A DNA stretch of 64,000 nt from positions 62,001 through 126,000 of the forward strand of contig PAMZ01000006.1 in NCBI GenBank assembly GCA_002707495.1, in the 5' to 3' direction. Below the pieces are notes generated by a model. It searched no databases. It was not told the origin of the DNA and worked only from the letters and a program-made list of their open reading frames with translations. Below, piece after piece: positions 42,429 through 52,349 of this stretch (position 1 is its first letter; the number at the start of each line of letters is the position of its first letter). The translations under genes and the position numbers were made by a program. The DNA comes from Halobacteriovoraceae bacterium. Lineage in GTDB: Bacteria; Bdellovibrionota; Bacteriovoracia; Bacteriovoracales; Bacteriovoracaceae.

Positions 42429-42866
42429 ATGTTTAAAATTAATAAGAAAATTGAGTATTCCTTAATGGTCTTAAAACATTTTTATCAGGAAATTCCTGCA
42501 GAGATAGCCTCTGCTCGACAGATTTGTGATGCCTACCATACTCCTTTTGACTCCACTTCAAAAGTCATGCAAATCATGAGTTCAGCTGGAATATTAAAAT
42601 CAGAGCAAGGAGTTAGTGGCGGATATAAACTCAATACAGATCTCTCGAAACTGACATACCTAAGCCTGGCAGAACTAATCGAGGGACGAAGCTTTTCTCA
42701 TAGTTGTCAGGAATTGAGATGTAGTCTGATCGAAAGCTGTAATATAACCGGACCTGTCTCTAAGTTGAATAGCTATCTTAATACATTTTTTAAAACATTA
42801 ACCATCAAAGAATTATTAGAAGACTCCCCCATGGAGATTATTCAAAAAAGTGTGAGCGAAGCATGA
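42429..42866 (+). CDS. Rrf2-family iron-sulphur-type regulator of the suf operon
   Basis: This is a 145-residue protein. The N-terminal winged helix ([46 protein letters not shown] wing) is typical of Rrf2 proteins. Cysteines C93, C98 and C104 match the [Fe-S] ligand region of IscR-like members, with x4 and x5 spacing instead of IscR's x5-x5. It probably senses cluster status and regulates this operon. Its stop overlaps the sufB start by four bases, so regulator and assembly genes are co-transcribed and autoregulation is likely. Confidence 0.88.
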   Translation: MFKINKKIEYSLMVLKHFYQEIPAEIASARQICDAYHTPFDSTSKVMQIMSSAGILKSEQGVSGGYKLNTDLSKLTYLSLAELIEGRSFSHSCQELRCSLIESCNITGPVSKLNSYLNTFFKTLTIKELLEDSPMEIIQKSVSEA

Positions 42867-44302
42867 GCGAAGAATTAGATCAAAAACTAAAAGAAGAATA
42901 CAAATGGGGATTTGAATCTAAAATTGAAATGGAAGAATTTCCCAAAGGTTTAAATGAAGATATTATTCGTTTAATTTCCAAGAAAAAAAATGAACCAGAC
43001 TGGCTTCTTAGGTATAGACTTGAAGCTTTTTCTAAGTGGAAAGAGATGTCACTTCCTAAGTGGGCAGCATTTGATGTGCCTGAAATAAACTTCCAAGATC
43101 TCTACTATTACGCAAAACCAAAAACTAAGAGTGAAGCTCCAAAAAGTCTAGATGACCTTGACCCAGAGCTTTTAGCAACTTTTGAAAAACTTGGAATACC
43201 TTTGCAAGAACAAAAGCGAATTTCCGGAGTAGCAGTTGATGCTGTTTTTGATTCAGTAAGTCTTGGAACCACGTGGAAAGAAGACCTTGAAAAAGTGGGA
43301 GTGGTTTTTTGTAGCATTAGTGAAGCGGTTGAAAAATATCCCGACTTGGTAAAGAAATATCTTGGAACGGTTGTTCCCACTACCGATAATTTTTATGCCG
43401 CTCTCAACTCAGCGGTATTTACCGATGGCTCTTTTGTCTACATCCCAAAAGGTGTGACTTGCCCAATGGATCTTTCGACCTATTTTAGAATAAATGCCAA
43501 AGAAACGGGTCAGTTTGAAAGAACTTTAATTATTGCTGACGAAGGTAGTTATGTGAACTACTTGGAAGGTTGTACTGCGCCTCAAAGGGACGAAAATCAA
43601 CTTCATGCGGCAATCGTCGAGCTTATCACACTTGATAATGCCGAGATCAAGTATTCAACCGTTCAAAATTGGTATGCCGGAGATAAAGACGGCAAGGGTG
43701 GAATCTATAATTTTGTTACCAAACGAGGGCTTTGCAAGGGTGTGAATTCCAAAATTTCTTGGACTCAAGTCGAAGCAGGCTCCGCTATTACATGGAAATA
43801 TCCCAGTTGTATTTTACAAGGTGATAATTCTCAAGGAGCTTTTTACTCAGTGGCCCTCACCAATAATAAGATGCTTGCAGACACTGGGACAAAAATGATT
43901 CATATTGGGAAAAACACCAAGTCTACGATTATCTCCAAGGGTATTTCAGCCGATCTTTCCCAAAATGTTTACCGAGGGGAAGTTAAAGTCATGCCTGGAG
44001 CTGAGAATGCTCGAAATTTTTCTCAATGTGACTCCATGTTGATTGGCCAGACGAGTAAAGCTGACACCTTTCCCTATATTGATGTAAAAAACCCAACCGC
44101 AACAGTGGAACACGAAGCCTCCACCTCTAAGATAAGCGAAGACCAACTCTTTTATCTTCAATCGAGAGGCGTTGATGCTGAAAAAGCTATCTCGCTTATT
44201 GTAAATGGCTTTTGTAAAGACGTGTTTAAAACACTTCCTCTCGAATTTTCGGTTGAAGCGGTCAAACTAATAGAAATGAAATTAGAAAACTCAGTAGGAT
44301 AA
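42863..44302 (+). CDS. sufB: Fe-S cluster assembly scaffold SufB
   Basis: This is a 479-residue protein of normal length. Conserved segments include [71 protein letters not shown] and the C-terminal beta-helix [24 protein letters not shown]. SufB with SufC and SufD forms the SufBC2D scaffold where the [4Fe-4S] cluster is built in the cytoplasm. ATGA overlap with the regulator and a three-base gap to sufC indicate a single operon. Confidence 0.95.
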   Translation: MSEELDQKLKEEYKWGFESKIEMEEFPKGLNEDIIRLISKKKNEPDWLLRYRLEAFSKWKEMSLPKWAAFDVPEINFQDLYYYAKPKTKSEAPKSLDDLDPELLATFEKLGIPLQEQKRISGVAVDAVFDSVSLGTTWKEDLEKVGVVFCSISEAVEKYPDLVKKYLGTVVPTTDNFYAALNSAVFTDGSFVYIPKGVTCPMDLSTYFRINAKETGQFERTLIIADEGSYVNYLEGCTAPQRDENQLHAAIVELITLDNAEIKYSTVQNWYAGDKDGKGGIYNFVTKRGLCKGVNSKISWTQVEAGSAITWKYPSCILQGDNSQGAFYSVALTNNKMLADTGTKMIHIGKNTKSTIISKGISADLSQNVYRGEVKVMPGAENARNFSQCDSMLIGQTSKADTFPYIDVKNPTATVEHEASTSKISEDQLFYLQSRGVDAEKAISLIVNGFCKDVFKTLPLEFSVEAVKLIEMKLENSVG

Positions 44303-44305
44303 AAA

Positions 44306-45067
44306 ATGCTTAAAGTCACAAATTTACATGCACAAGTTGAAACAAACCCCATCATTAAGGGAATTAATTTCGAAGTCAAACCAGGAGAAGTCCACGCAAT
44401 CATGGGCCCAAATGGATCAGGAAAATCCACATTTTCAAAGCTGATTTCTGGACACCCAGATTATGAACTAACTGATGGCTCAATTGAATTTGATATCAAT
44501 GGAAAGATGACTAATATTTCTGAACTAGAAGCATCAGATCGTGCCAAGGAGGGAATTTTTCTCGGTTTCCAATACCCCGTAGAAATTCCAGGAGTGACGA
44601 ATATAACTTTTATGCATGAAGCTTTCAATGCTCTTTGTGAACACCAAGGGGCTGAAAAAATGAATGAGTCCGACTTTCGCGAATACGTAAAATCAAAGCT
44701 TCCCATTCTAGAGATGAATGAAGCCTTTCTAGATCGAGCTGTTAATGAAGGTTTCTCTGGTGGTGAGAAAAAGAAAAACGAAATTCTGCAAATGCTTCTC
44801 CTTAATCCAAGATTAGCTCTTCTGGATGAGACTGATTCAGGTCTTGATATAGACGCACTAAAAACTGTGGCGAAGGGGGTAAATACTCTGCGATCCAAAT
44901 ACAATGCCATTGTCCTGGTGACTCATTATCAAAGACTGCTTGATTATATCCAACCTGACTTTGTTCATGTCCTCTACCAAGGACAGATTATAAAATCAGG
45001 AGATAAGACTTTAGCCTTAGAATTGGAAGAGAAAGGATATGACTGGCTTACGGCGGGAATTCAGTGA
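44306..45067 (+). CDS. sufC: Fe-S assembly ATPase SufC
   Basis: This is a 253-residue ABC-type ATPase. It has Walker A GPNGSGKST at about residues 34-42, the long SufC insertion (IFLGFQYPVEIPGVTNITF), the signature FSGGEKKKNEILQM and Walker B LALLDETDSGLD. It drives conformational changes in the SufBC2D complex. The stop TGA overlaps the ATG of sufD by one base (TGATG). Confidence 0.95.
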   Translation: MLKVTNLHAQVETNPIIKGINFEVKPGEVHAIMGPNGSGKSTFSKLISGHPDYELTDGSIEFDINGKMTNISELEASDRAKEGIFLGFQYPVEIPGVTNITFMHEAFNALCEHQGAEKMNESDFREYVKSKLPILEMNEAFLDRAVNEGFSGGEKKKNEILQMLLLNPRLALLDETDSGLDIDALKTVAKGVNTLRSKYNAIVLVTHYQRLLDYIQPDFVHVLYQGQIIKSGDKTLALELEEKGYDWLTAGIQ

Positions 45068-46218
45068 TGAGTTTTCTTGAAAAAACCAAATCGTTTTCAG
45101 GTTATGATCAAGCTAAATTAAACTCACTTGTCATTCCTAATATGAAAAACGAACAGTGGAAATATACCAACCTGGAAAGACTTTACTCAACCCCCTGGAG
45201 CCCCAGTTCGTCTCAATCACCTAGTGAAAGAAGCAAAATAGATGATCTTGAAATACTTAAGATCAATGGTGCAAGTTTTTCTAGTGAAGAAACTATAGCA
45301 TCTATAAAAGTCAGGAAATCAACTGAACAAGAAATAGAAATGTTTTTAAGCCGTGAGCATTTTTATTCAAAGGGTTTTCTCTCGCAACTTATTAATGCCT
45401 CTCCTACTCTTTACCTTACGACCGAACAAGTAGGAAAAAACACTCCCGTAGAAATACAATTCTCTAATTCTTCAGAAGAACAAATTAATATTGTTCTTCT
45501 TGGAGTGGTTAAGGACAAACAAGCCATTAGTTTGCGTTTTACAGGCAAAGGTCAATACCATGTTCATGTATGGGGAAACTTAAAACCCAATCAATGCCTC
45601 GAGCATGTTATTTACCAAGAACTGGATCACACTTCTTCGTTTTTGTTTGAATCTCATTATAATATTCCAAGAGACGCCCATTACAGACAAATTTTAGTTC
45701 AAAATGGCGCTTTATTTTCTCGTCACAATATCTCTGCAAGTTTGACGGGAGAAAATGCCGAGACTGACCTTCATGGTTTATACAAGCCTACGGAAAAATC
45801 TCACGTAGACAATAGCGCCTATATTGAGCATGGCGCTTCTCATACTTTCTCAAGGCAAGTCTATAAAGGAATCATTGGAGACGAGGCAAAAGGTATCTTT
45901 GCCGGTATAGTAAAAGTCAATAAAGACTGTCTTTTAATAGAAGCAGAACAATTGAATAAAAATCTTCTTTTAAATAAAAAAGCACAAGCTTATTCAAGAC
46001 CACAAATGGAAATTGACGCCGATGATGTGAAGTGCGCTCACGGATCTACTATTGGTCAATTATCTGAAGCCGAACTTTTCTATTTTCAATCGCGCGGGAT
46101 ACCAAAGGAACGCGCACGCGCCATGCTTGCAGAAGGGTTTGCGATGGATGTCTTACTAAAAATAGACAACGAAGTTATTCGTGAATTGACAATTAAAAGG
46201 CTGAGAGGCTTATGCTAG
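45067..46218 (+). CDS. sufD: Fe-S assembly protein SufD
   Basis: This is a 383-residue protein from the ATG at 45067; an in-frame GTG three bases earlier is possible but less likely. It begins PNMKNEQWKYTNLERLYSTPW, typical of SufD. The core is the beta-helix (HVHVWGNLKPNQCLEHVIYQEL, GAETDLHGLY-type segments), and the C-terminus GSTIGQLSEAELFYFQSRGIPKERARAMLAEGF pairs with SufB. It is a structural partner of SufB in the scaffold. It overlaps sufS by seven bases. Confidence 0.92.
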   Translation: MSFLEKTKSFSGYDQAKLNSLVIPNMKNEQWKYTNLERLYSTPWSPSSSQSPSERSKIDDLEILKINGASFSSEETIASIKVRKSTEQEIEMFLSREHFYSKGFLSQLINASPTLYLTTEQVGKNTPVEIQFSNSSEEQINIVLLGVVKDKQAISLRFTGKGQYHVHVWGNLKPNQCLEHVIYQELDHTSSFLFESHYNIPRDAHYRQILVQNGALFSRHNISASLTGENAETDLHGLYKPTEKSHVDNSAYIEHGASHTFSRQVYKGIIGDEAKGIFAGIVKVNKDCLLIEAEQLNKNLLLNKKAQAYSRPQMEIDADDVKCAHGSTIGQLSEAELFYFQSRGIPKERARAMLAEGFAMDVLLKIDNEVIRELTIKRLRGLC

Positions 46219-47414
46219 AGTCGGTTTCAGAGAACTTTCCCCAGATACACCAATCGCAAATCACTTATCTTGACTCGGCTGCATCTACGCTTAAATGCAA
46301 AGCCATGATAGAAGCTGTCACGAAATACTATCGAGAAGAAACGGCAAATATTCACCGTGGAATTCATGATCTATCTGAAATTAATACCACAAGATATGAG
46401 AGTACCCGCGATATCATTCATAATTTTCTAAATTCCAAGGCTCGTGAAGAGATTATTTTTACCAAAGGAACGACTGAGTCGATAAACTTAGTTGCGAGAA
46501 CCTGGGGTGAGGCCAATATAAAATCGGGAGATGAGATACTCATCTCTGCCATGGAACATCACTCAAACTTGGTTCCCTGGCAGATGTTAGCTGAAAAATC
46601 TGGTGCCACGCTCAAGATAATTCCTATCAACGACAAAGGTGAGATTCTTCTCGATTCATATGAAAAGCTTTTAAGCGATAAAACTAAAATCATCAGCGTC
46701 GTCTCGATCTCAAATTCGCTAGGAACAATCAATCCGATCAAAGATATGATTAAGCTTGCTCGAAAGAATTCCCCCGCCCTTTTCATGGTGGACGCCGCCC
46801 AAGCGGTTGCCCATAAGAGAGTTGACGTACAAGAACTTGATTGCGACTTTCTCGCTTTTTCTGGGCATAAAATATTTGGACCCACTGGAACCGGAATCCT
46901 CTATGGAAAAAAAGAGCTTCTTGAGGCCATGCCACCTTTTCATGGAGGCGGCGATATGATTGATGTGGTTACCTACAAGAAAACCACCTATAATCATCTC
47001 CCTCATAAACTTGAAGCGGGAACCCCCCATATTGCTGGCTTCTTAGGTCTTGGTCCGGCGATAGAGTATGTGCAAAGAATAGGACTTAATAATATTTTTG
47101 AATACGAAAATGAATTATTAAACTACGGACATGAGAAGCTTACCACTGTACCAGGATTAAAATTTATAGGAACGGCCGAAGCAAAAGCCTCTATTCTGTC
47201 TTTTGTCATAAAAGATATCCACCCCCATGATATAGCCACTCTTGCCAATAAATATAAAATTGCTATTAGAACTGGACATCATTGTACCCAGCCCCTAATG
47301 GATTTTTTTAAAGTTCCAGCCACTGCGAGGGCCTCAATAAGCCTTTACAATACAAAAGAAGATATAGATAAATTAACAGAGACTCTTATCAAGATTACGG
47401 AGTTATTTGGATAA
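46212..47414 (+). CDS. sufS: Cysteine desulfurase SufS
   Basis: This is a 400-residue pyridoxal-phosphate enzyme of the NifS class II (SufS/CsdA) type. The PLP lysine is K220 in FSGHKIFGPTG. The persulphide cysteine is C358 in RTGHHCTQPLM. It takes sulphur from cysteine for cluster assembly. The class normally needs a SufE or SufU partner for activity; none is encoded in this window. It overlaps sufD by seven bases and is followed three bases later by nfu. Confidence 0.93.
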   Translation: MLESVSENFPQIHQSQITYLDSAASTLKCKAMIEAVTKYYREETANIHRGIHDLSEINTTRYESTRDIIHNFLNSKAREEIIFTKGTTESINLVARTWGEANIKSGDEILISAMEHHSNLVPWQMLAEKSGATLKIIPINDKGEILLDSYEKLLSDKTKIISVVSISNSLGTINPIKDMIKLARKNSPALFMVDAAQAVAHKRVDVQELDCDFLAFSGHKIFGPTGTGILYGKKELLEAMPPFHGGGDMIDVVTYKKTTYNHLPHKLEAGTPHIAGFLGLGPAIEYVQRIGLNNIFEYENELLNYGHEKLTTVPGLKFIGTAEAKASILSFVIKDIHPHDIATLANKYKIAIRTGHHCTQPLMDFFKVPATARASISLYNTKEDIDKLTETLIKITELFG

Positions 47415-47417
47415 ATT

Positions 47418-47969
47418 ATGATTTCAGTTCAGCCTACCCCCAACCCTAATGCACTTAAATTTATATTAGAAAAAGAAGTAAAAGTATCTGGCAAAACTTC
47501 TTTTAAAAATCCTTTGCAAGCAAAAGATGTTCCTCTTGCCGCTGCAATCTTTGACCTCAGAGGCGTTGATCAAGTTCATTTTTTTGAAAATGTCATTACT
47601 GTATCTAAATTTACTTTTGAACCTTGGGATAATTTAGAGCCGGCGGTTATGACAACAGTAGAAAATTTAATTGATGACCATGATCCTGAATTTATCGATC
47701 ATGATCCAGAAGTAGAAAGACGCAAAAACCTACCTGCAGACCTACTAAAGATAGAAGAGATACTAGATCATAGAATAAGACCGGGATTGCAGGGAGACGG
47801 TGGAGACCTTAAAACCGTAAGCTTTGCCAATAATATCCTTCTCGTCCAATACCAAGGGGCATGTGGCACGTGCCCAAGCTCTACAACAGGCACACTTGAG
47901 GCCATAAGAGCGATACTCAGAGATGAATATGATCCTGAAATAGAAGTGTATATAGCCCCTGAAATATAA
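47418..47969 (+). CDS. Nfu-type Fe-S carrier protein
   Basis: This is a 183-residue protein with two domains. The N-terminal Nfu-N scaffold domain (VQPTPNPNALKFILEKEV, FDLRGVDQVHFFENVITVSKF) covers residues 1-90. The C-terminal NifU-like domain (IRPGLQGDGGDLKTVSF) has the cluster-binding cysteines C149 and C152 in ACGTCPSST. It transfers assembled clusters to target enzymes. Its TAA overlaps the ATG of the downstream barrel-like gene by one base. Confidence 0.9.
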   Translation: MISVQPTPNPNALKFILEKEVKVSGKTSFKNPLQAKDVPLAAAIFDLRGVDQVHFFENVITVSKFTFEPWDNLEPAVMTTVENLIDDHDPEFIDHDPEVERRKNLPADLLKIEEILDHRIRPGLQGDGGDLKTVSFANNILLVQYQGACGTCPSSTTGTLEAIRAILRDEYDPEIEVYIAPEI

Positions 47970-48877
47970 TGATTTTAGCTGTTTTTGCGCTCGCACTATT
48001 AATTGACATCAGTCCCCACAAACCTGATTGGTTTAAAACTCAGAGTATTTATGTAGAACTTCCTTCAATTGATTATGAACTGTATACAGAAGATGAAAAC
48101 GGAAATGAGCTTGATACCTTAACTTACTCTCCGATTGTTTCAAGCTTTTACGGAATTGCGGTTGATACCAAATGGGCCGGATTCGCTCTTTCAATCCAAA
48201 ACCCTGAAAGTGAATATGAACTGTTTGAAGAATCTAAGCTATTCGACCTTCAATTTTTTGGAGTTTTTAAGAAATTTGAATGGGAACTCTATTATCAAAA
48301 ATATGAAGGTCTCTATATCTCTCAAGAAGAGGAAGTCCCCGTAGGTTCAAGACCAGCTGCCAATGCGAGATCTTTTGGCTTTGAATTAAGGTATTTTTTA
48401 AAAGATGAATTTAACCCGAAGGCATCTTTCGGCTCTAGTCAGCCTGAAAAGCAAACCAATGGATCTTGGATTCTTGGACTGTATGGAAACAGACAAACCC
48501 TGAAGGCAAATACTGGTCTCATTCCAACTGAGTTTGAATCAAATTTTGATCAACTCGCAGGTCTGCGAGAATTTGAAACATCAAGCCTAGGTGTTGATGC
48601 TGGTTATGGAGGAATGTATCTGGGTGACTGGTATTATTTAACTGGCTTTTTCACCTTAGGATTTCAATTGCAAGAACAAGCATTTAAAGGGATTGATCAG
48701 GAAGATAGAATTGTGTCTGGTGCATCCAATAATCTTCATCTTGAATTCGGATATCCTTTTAAAAATGGTGCTGCGGGCTTAAGGGCAAAAAGCTCAAACC
48801 TAGAAATCCCGATTAAAAATGCCAAATTTAGTCAGTCCAGAAACCAAGTTCGAATTTTCTACAAACATTATTACTAG
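47969..48877 (+). CDS. Probable outer-membrane beta-barrel protein (DUF4421-like)
   Basis: This is a 302-residue protein. The N-terminus MILAVFALALLIDI is a short signal-like hydrophobic run. The rest is dominated by alternating aromatic/hydrophobic strands (FYGIAVDTKWAGFALSIQ, YYLTGFFTLGFQLQEQ, RNQVRIFYKHYY) ending in an aromatic C-terminal strand, as in outer-membrane barrels. The overall look is that of the DUF4421 family; the assignment is by pattern. It is translationally coupled to nfu by a TAATG overlap, which is an unexpected partner for an iron-sulphur operon. Confidence 0.55.
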   Translation: MILAVFALALLIDISPHKPDWFKTQSIYVELPSIDYELYTEDENGNELDTLTYSPIVSSFYGIAVDTKWAGFALSIQNPESEYELFEESKLFDLQFFGVFKKFEWELYYQKYEGLYISQEEEVPVGSRPAANARSFGFELRYFLKDEFNPKASFGSSQPEKQTNGSWILGLYGNRQTLKANTGLIPTEFESNFDQLAGLREFETSSLGVDAGYGGMYLGDWYYLTGFFTLGFQLQEQAFKGIDQEDRIVSGASNNLHLEFGYPFKNGAAGLRAKSSNLEIPIKNAKFSQSRNQVRIFYKHYY

Positions 48878-48881
48878 ACTC

Positions 48882-49772
48882 TTACCAATTTTTTGGAAAA
48901 TAATATTCCATCATTTTAGCATGGGGTGAGTTTTCTTTAGGTGAAAATTTGTAGGTATATTTACACCGTGCCGGTAGCGAAATTAAAATTGAATCTGTCC
49001 TGCCATTAGTGCGTAGTCCAAATAAAGTTCCTCTATCATGCAAAAGATTAAACTCCACATAACGTCCTCTTCTGTGCAGTTGAAATTCTTCATCTTCTTT
49101 GTCGAAAGCTTCATTGATTCTTTTTTCTACGATAGGGAAATAGGATTCAATAAAATGATTGGATAAATCTGTTACCATATTAAAATCAGCTTCTAAATCT
49201 CCTGAATTATAATGATCAAAGAATATACCTCCAATCCCGCGCATTTCACCACCTCGGTGATGATTAACAAAATACTTATCGCATTCTTCTTTCATCCAAT
49301 CATAGCATTCGTAAGGCTTACATGCCTTCTTCCAAACCTGATGAAAGTATTCAAAATCCTCTTCATGAGGATAAAAAGGAGTTAGATCAGCGCCTCCGCC
49401 AAACCAAAACTTTTCACCTTGCTGAATCATACGAAAATTAGCATGAACGGTGGGAACTTTAGGATTTCGAGGATGAATAATTAGTGAAATACCAGTTGCC
49501 CATAAATCATCGCCTGTGCCATTTAGTTTTTTTGCAAAATCAGGATTAATGGCCCCGAAAACTTCGGAGGTATTTACTCCAGCATTCTCAAAGGTCTGGC
49601 CTTGAAAGGCTCTCGTTATACCTCCTCCTCCAGGACTTCCCTGATGATCGGTTCGGCTCCAACGATCTTCTAGCAGCTCGATTTCAATATCTAAGTCTTG
49701 CATTTTTTCTGTAATTTGATTTTGTAGGTGTTTTACGTGGGAGCTAAATCTGATTTTATAGTCATCGAGCAT
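48882..49772 (-). CDS. hemF: Oxygen-dependent coproporphyrinogen III oxidase
   Basis: This is a 296-residue protein, the normal length. Conserved segments are EDRWSRTDHQGSPGGGGITRAF, PTVHANFRMIQQGEKFWFGGGADLTPFYP, HHRGGEMRGIGGIFFDHYNSGD and the C-terminal RRGRYVEFNLLHDRGTLFGLRTNGRTDSILIS. It decarboxylates coproporphyrinogen III to protoporphyrinogen IX with molecular oxygen, supplying haem for the cytochromes matured by CcsBA. This implies an aerobic lifestyle. It is a single gene, convergent with the barrel gene. Confidence 0.95.
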   Translation of the reverse strand: MLDDYKIRFSSHVKHLQNQITEKMQDLDIEIELLEDRWSRTDHQGSPGGGGITRAFQGQTFENAGVNTSEVFGAINPDFAKKLNGTGDDLWATGISLIIHPRNPKVPTVHANFRMIQQGEKFWFGGGADLTPFYPHEEDFEYFHQVWKKACKPYECYDWMKEECDKYFVNHHRGGEMRGIGGIFFDHYNSGDLEADFNMVTDLSNHFIESYFPIVEKRINEAFDKEDEEFQLHRRGRYVEFNLLHDRGTLFGLRTNGRTDSILISLPARCKYTYKFSPKENSPHAKMMEYYFPKNW

Positions 49773-49855
49773 GGAAAAATCCTTTTAATTCTAACATTTT
49801 ATACCGATAGGAGGTATCATTAAATAAAAAATTAGACAAGCAAGGACCTTAAAAC

Positions 49856-52312
49856 ATGGAACGGTTTTTTACACTTCTCGCCAAGTATATCCCAGCCTTT
49901 ATGAGGATTACAGGCGTCATCCTCATCACTCTAACTTGTGCGATGGCAGTTTATCTTTCTAATAATATCGCTAAATCCTATAGTCATAGAGATCATAAAA
50001 ACTGGCTTAGACAAATTGTTTTTACCTTAGAGAGTTGGGAAGAAAGTTTTCATGATATGCGAATGAAGCATTATCTTGACTCAGAAAACCTAGAACCAAT
50101 TGATGGTCCAGTACTATTAGCGATAGATGATAGTTCACTAAATGAAATTGGAACTTTTCCCATACCTAGAAGGTATTGGGCGCAAATGATGGGACGACTA
50201 GGTCAAGAGGATGCTAAAGTCGTTGCTTTCGATGTTCTCTTTCCTGAGAAGTCTCTTACATGTGGGGATGGAGAAAACAGCCAAGATGAACTCTTTGTGC
50301 AATCTATTTTAGATTTTAAGGCAATAAGCCCGGAAAAAGAGGTTGTCCTTGCTTACACTGTTGACAAATACCCTGGTAAAGAAATAGAGCCTCCTTTTGA
50401 GCTCATTACCACCATGCAAACGGTAAAAAACTTGCGAGAAAAATTTAATCCAGAAACAGGCAAAATGGAGTTTGTTCCAGGCATGACTGATATGCCTTTT
50501 TATAAAATGGATAAAAATAACTTCGTTCATCAAATGTTTTTAGATGCAGAAGTTGATCTCGCTTATATTAACAACGAAGAAGATTACGATGGAGTCTATC
50601 GTCATTATACAATCTACTCCCGCGTCCTATCTAAAGATCTTGAAGGATCGATGTTTCTTCCCTCCCTTGGTTTGAGTGCCTACAAAGCTTCTAAAAAATC
50701 AGTCAACTTTTTCTTTGAAGTAGATAACTCCGATAGCTCCTCCATTTTGAAATCTGAAAATGGAAACTTAACTTCAGAAGTCCCTATTAATCCCCAAGGG
50801 GGAATCAAAATTAAATGGAAAAAAGACAGGGGCTATTTTCCTGCCATTAGTCTAAGTGAGCTTTTAAACCCAACTGAACCGGGAAAACTGAGGGACCTCC
50901 ATATTTACCCTGAGGTTCAATCAGCTAAGGCAAAACTCGCTGTTTTGAAAAAAACGGATCCTAATTACGAAGAGAATAAAAATGAATTAGAAAATTTCAT
51001 TAAAATTAATGAACCACATCAGTATGTAGATTTAAAAGATCGTATCGTATTTGTAGGTTCGACTGCAGCAGGCTGGCATGATCTAAGAAACAGCCCTATA
51101 AACCCCATAATGCCTGGGGTATATGCACATATGACCATTACGAGAATGCTAATGGAAAATAGTTTTTATAAGGACCCGGACGTAACGATCAAATACAATC
51201 TCTACTTATTATTAATAAGTGTACTGATCCTAAGCTTTATCATGATATTTAATAATGCCATTATGGATATCATAGGACTGGTGGGGATTATGGCCGGACT
51301 CTACTTGGTAGATCGATTTTATTTTCACCCTCAAAACTATGACTTAAAACTCCTTTTCGTGGTCATTGCTAATGTGAGTAGTTACTCATTTATTACTATT
51401 TTAAATTTTTCCAAGGCCTCTGCTGAGAAAAAGCAAATCAAAGGAGCCTTCTCTAGATATGTTGCCCCCGCGATTGTTGATGATATGTTGGAAAATCCAG
51501 ATAAGCTAAAAGTCGGTGGGGAAAGAAAAGATATCACTTGTCTTTTTTCCGATGTAAGAGATTTTACTTCGATATCTGAACAATTAACTCCAACAGAGCT
51601 GGCAAGTGCATTGAATCGCTATATGGGAGAGATGACTGATATTGTTTTTGAAACTAATGGAACACTTGATAAGTATATTGGTGATGCTATTGTCGCATTT
51701 TGGGGTGCGCCGGTTGATATTGGAGATCATGTCAACCAAGCCATGGACGGCGCAGTTAGAATGCTAGAGGCCCTACCTGCCATCAACCAAGAATTCGAAG
51801 AAAAAAATCTTCCTGAGTTTAAAATTGGTCTTGGACTTAATTCTGGTGAGTGCTCCGTTGGTAATATGGGATCCGATGCAATTTTCGCCTACACTGCTCT
51901 TGGAGATAATATGAACCTTGGAGCAAGACTTGAGTCCCTTTGTAAGCACTATGGGGCGCAAATACTGGTCTCTGAATTTACTTTTGAGAGAATGGATCAA
52001 AATCGATTTACTTCGAGATGTATTGATAAAGTCCGTGTTAAAGGTAAAACTGAACCTGTCGGGGTCTATGAAGTCCTATACTCCTACCACCCGCTCATGG
52101 TGCATCAAAACGCTCTGCGTGATTTTAAAAATGCCTATGAGCTCTATCTAGAAGGTAAATTTGGCAAAGCAAAAGAGCTTTTTGAGTTGGTACTCACGGT
52201 AGTTCCAGAAGATAAAGCATCTCTAAGACTAAAAGAGAGTTGTGAATACTGGATGTCTAACCCACCACAAGAAGGTGACGATTGGACAATTACCACCATG
52301 ACGACAAAATAA
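49856..52312 (+). CDS. CHASE2-type membrane adenylate cyclase
   Basis: This is an 818-residue protein with an AAGGACC ribosome-binding site. It has an N-terminal membrane helix (about 17-38), an extracytoplasmic CHASE2 sensor (about 60-430; [26 protein letters not shown]), then about three helices (445-520). A class III cyclase domain at about 530-730 has the metal-binding aspartates D566 (FSDVRDF) and D610 ([15 protein letters not shown]). The last 75 residues ([31 protein letters not shown]) are TPR-like. It should make cyclic AMP in response to an envelope signal, which is unidentified. Confidence 0.9.
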   Translation: MERFFTLLAKYIPAFMRITGVILITLTCAMAVYLSNNIAKSYSHRDHKNWLRQIVFTLESWEESFHDMRMKHYLDSENLEPIDGPVLLAIDDSSLNEIGTFPIPRRYWAQMMGRLGQEDAKVVAFDVLFPEKSLTCGDGENSQDELFVQSILDFKAISPEKEVVLAYTVDKYPGKEIEPPFELITTMQTVKNLREKFNPETGKMEFVPGMTDMPFYKMDKNNFVHQMFLDAEVDLAYINNEEDYDGVYRHYTIYSRVLSKDLEGSMFLPSLGLSAYKASKKSVNFFFEVDNSDSSSILKSENGNLTSEVPINPQGGIKIKWKKDRGYFPAISLSELLNPTEPGKLRDLHIYPEVQSAKAKLAVLKKTDPNYEENKNELENFIKINEPHQYVDLKDRIVFVGSTAAGWHDLRNSPINPIMPGVYAHMTITRMLMENSFYKDPDVTIKYNLYLLLISVLILSFIMIFNNAIMDIIGLVGIMAGLYLVDRFYFHPQNYDLKLLFVVIANVSSYSFITILNFSKASAEKKQIKGAFSRYVAPAIVDDMLENPDKLKVGGERKDITCLFSDVRDFTSISEQLTPTELASALNRYMGEMTDIVFETNGTLDKYIGDAIVAFWGAPVDIGDHVNQAMDGAVRMLEALPAINQEFEEKNLPEFKIGLGLNSGECSVGNMGSDAIFAYTALGDNMNLGARLESLCKHYGAQILVSEFTFERMDQNRFTSRCIDKVRVKGKTEPVGVYEVLYSYHPLMVHQNALRDFKNAYELYLEGKFGKAKELFELVLTVVPEDKASLRLKESCEYWMSNPPQEGDDWTITTMTTK

Positions 52313-52349
52313 TTATTCAAGGGCCCTCGTTTTTGTTAAACTTGCGCCC

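Noticed and set aside
49790-49830. ATACC/GGTAT inverted repeat between hemF and the cyclase gene
   Set aside because: Only five paired bases around an AGGAGG-like loop; too short to distinguish from chance in AT-rich intergenic DNA.
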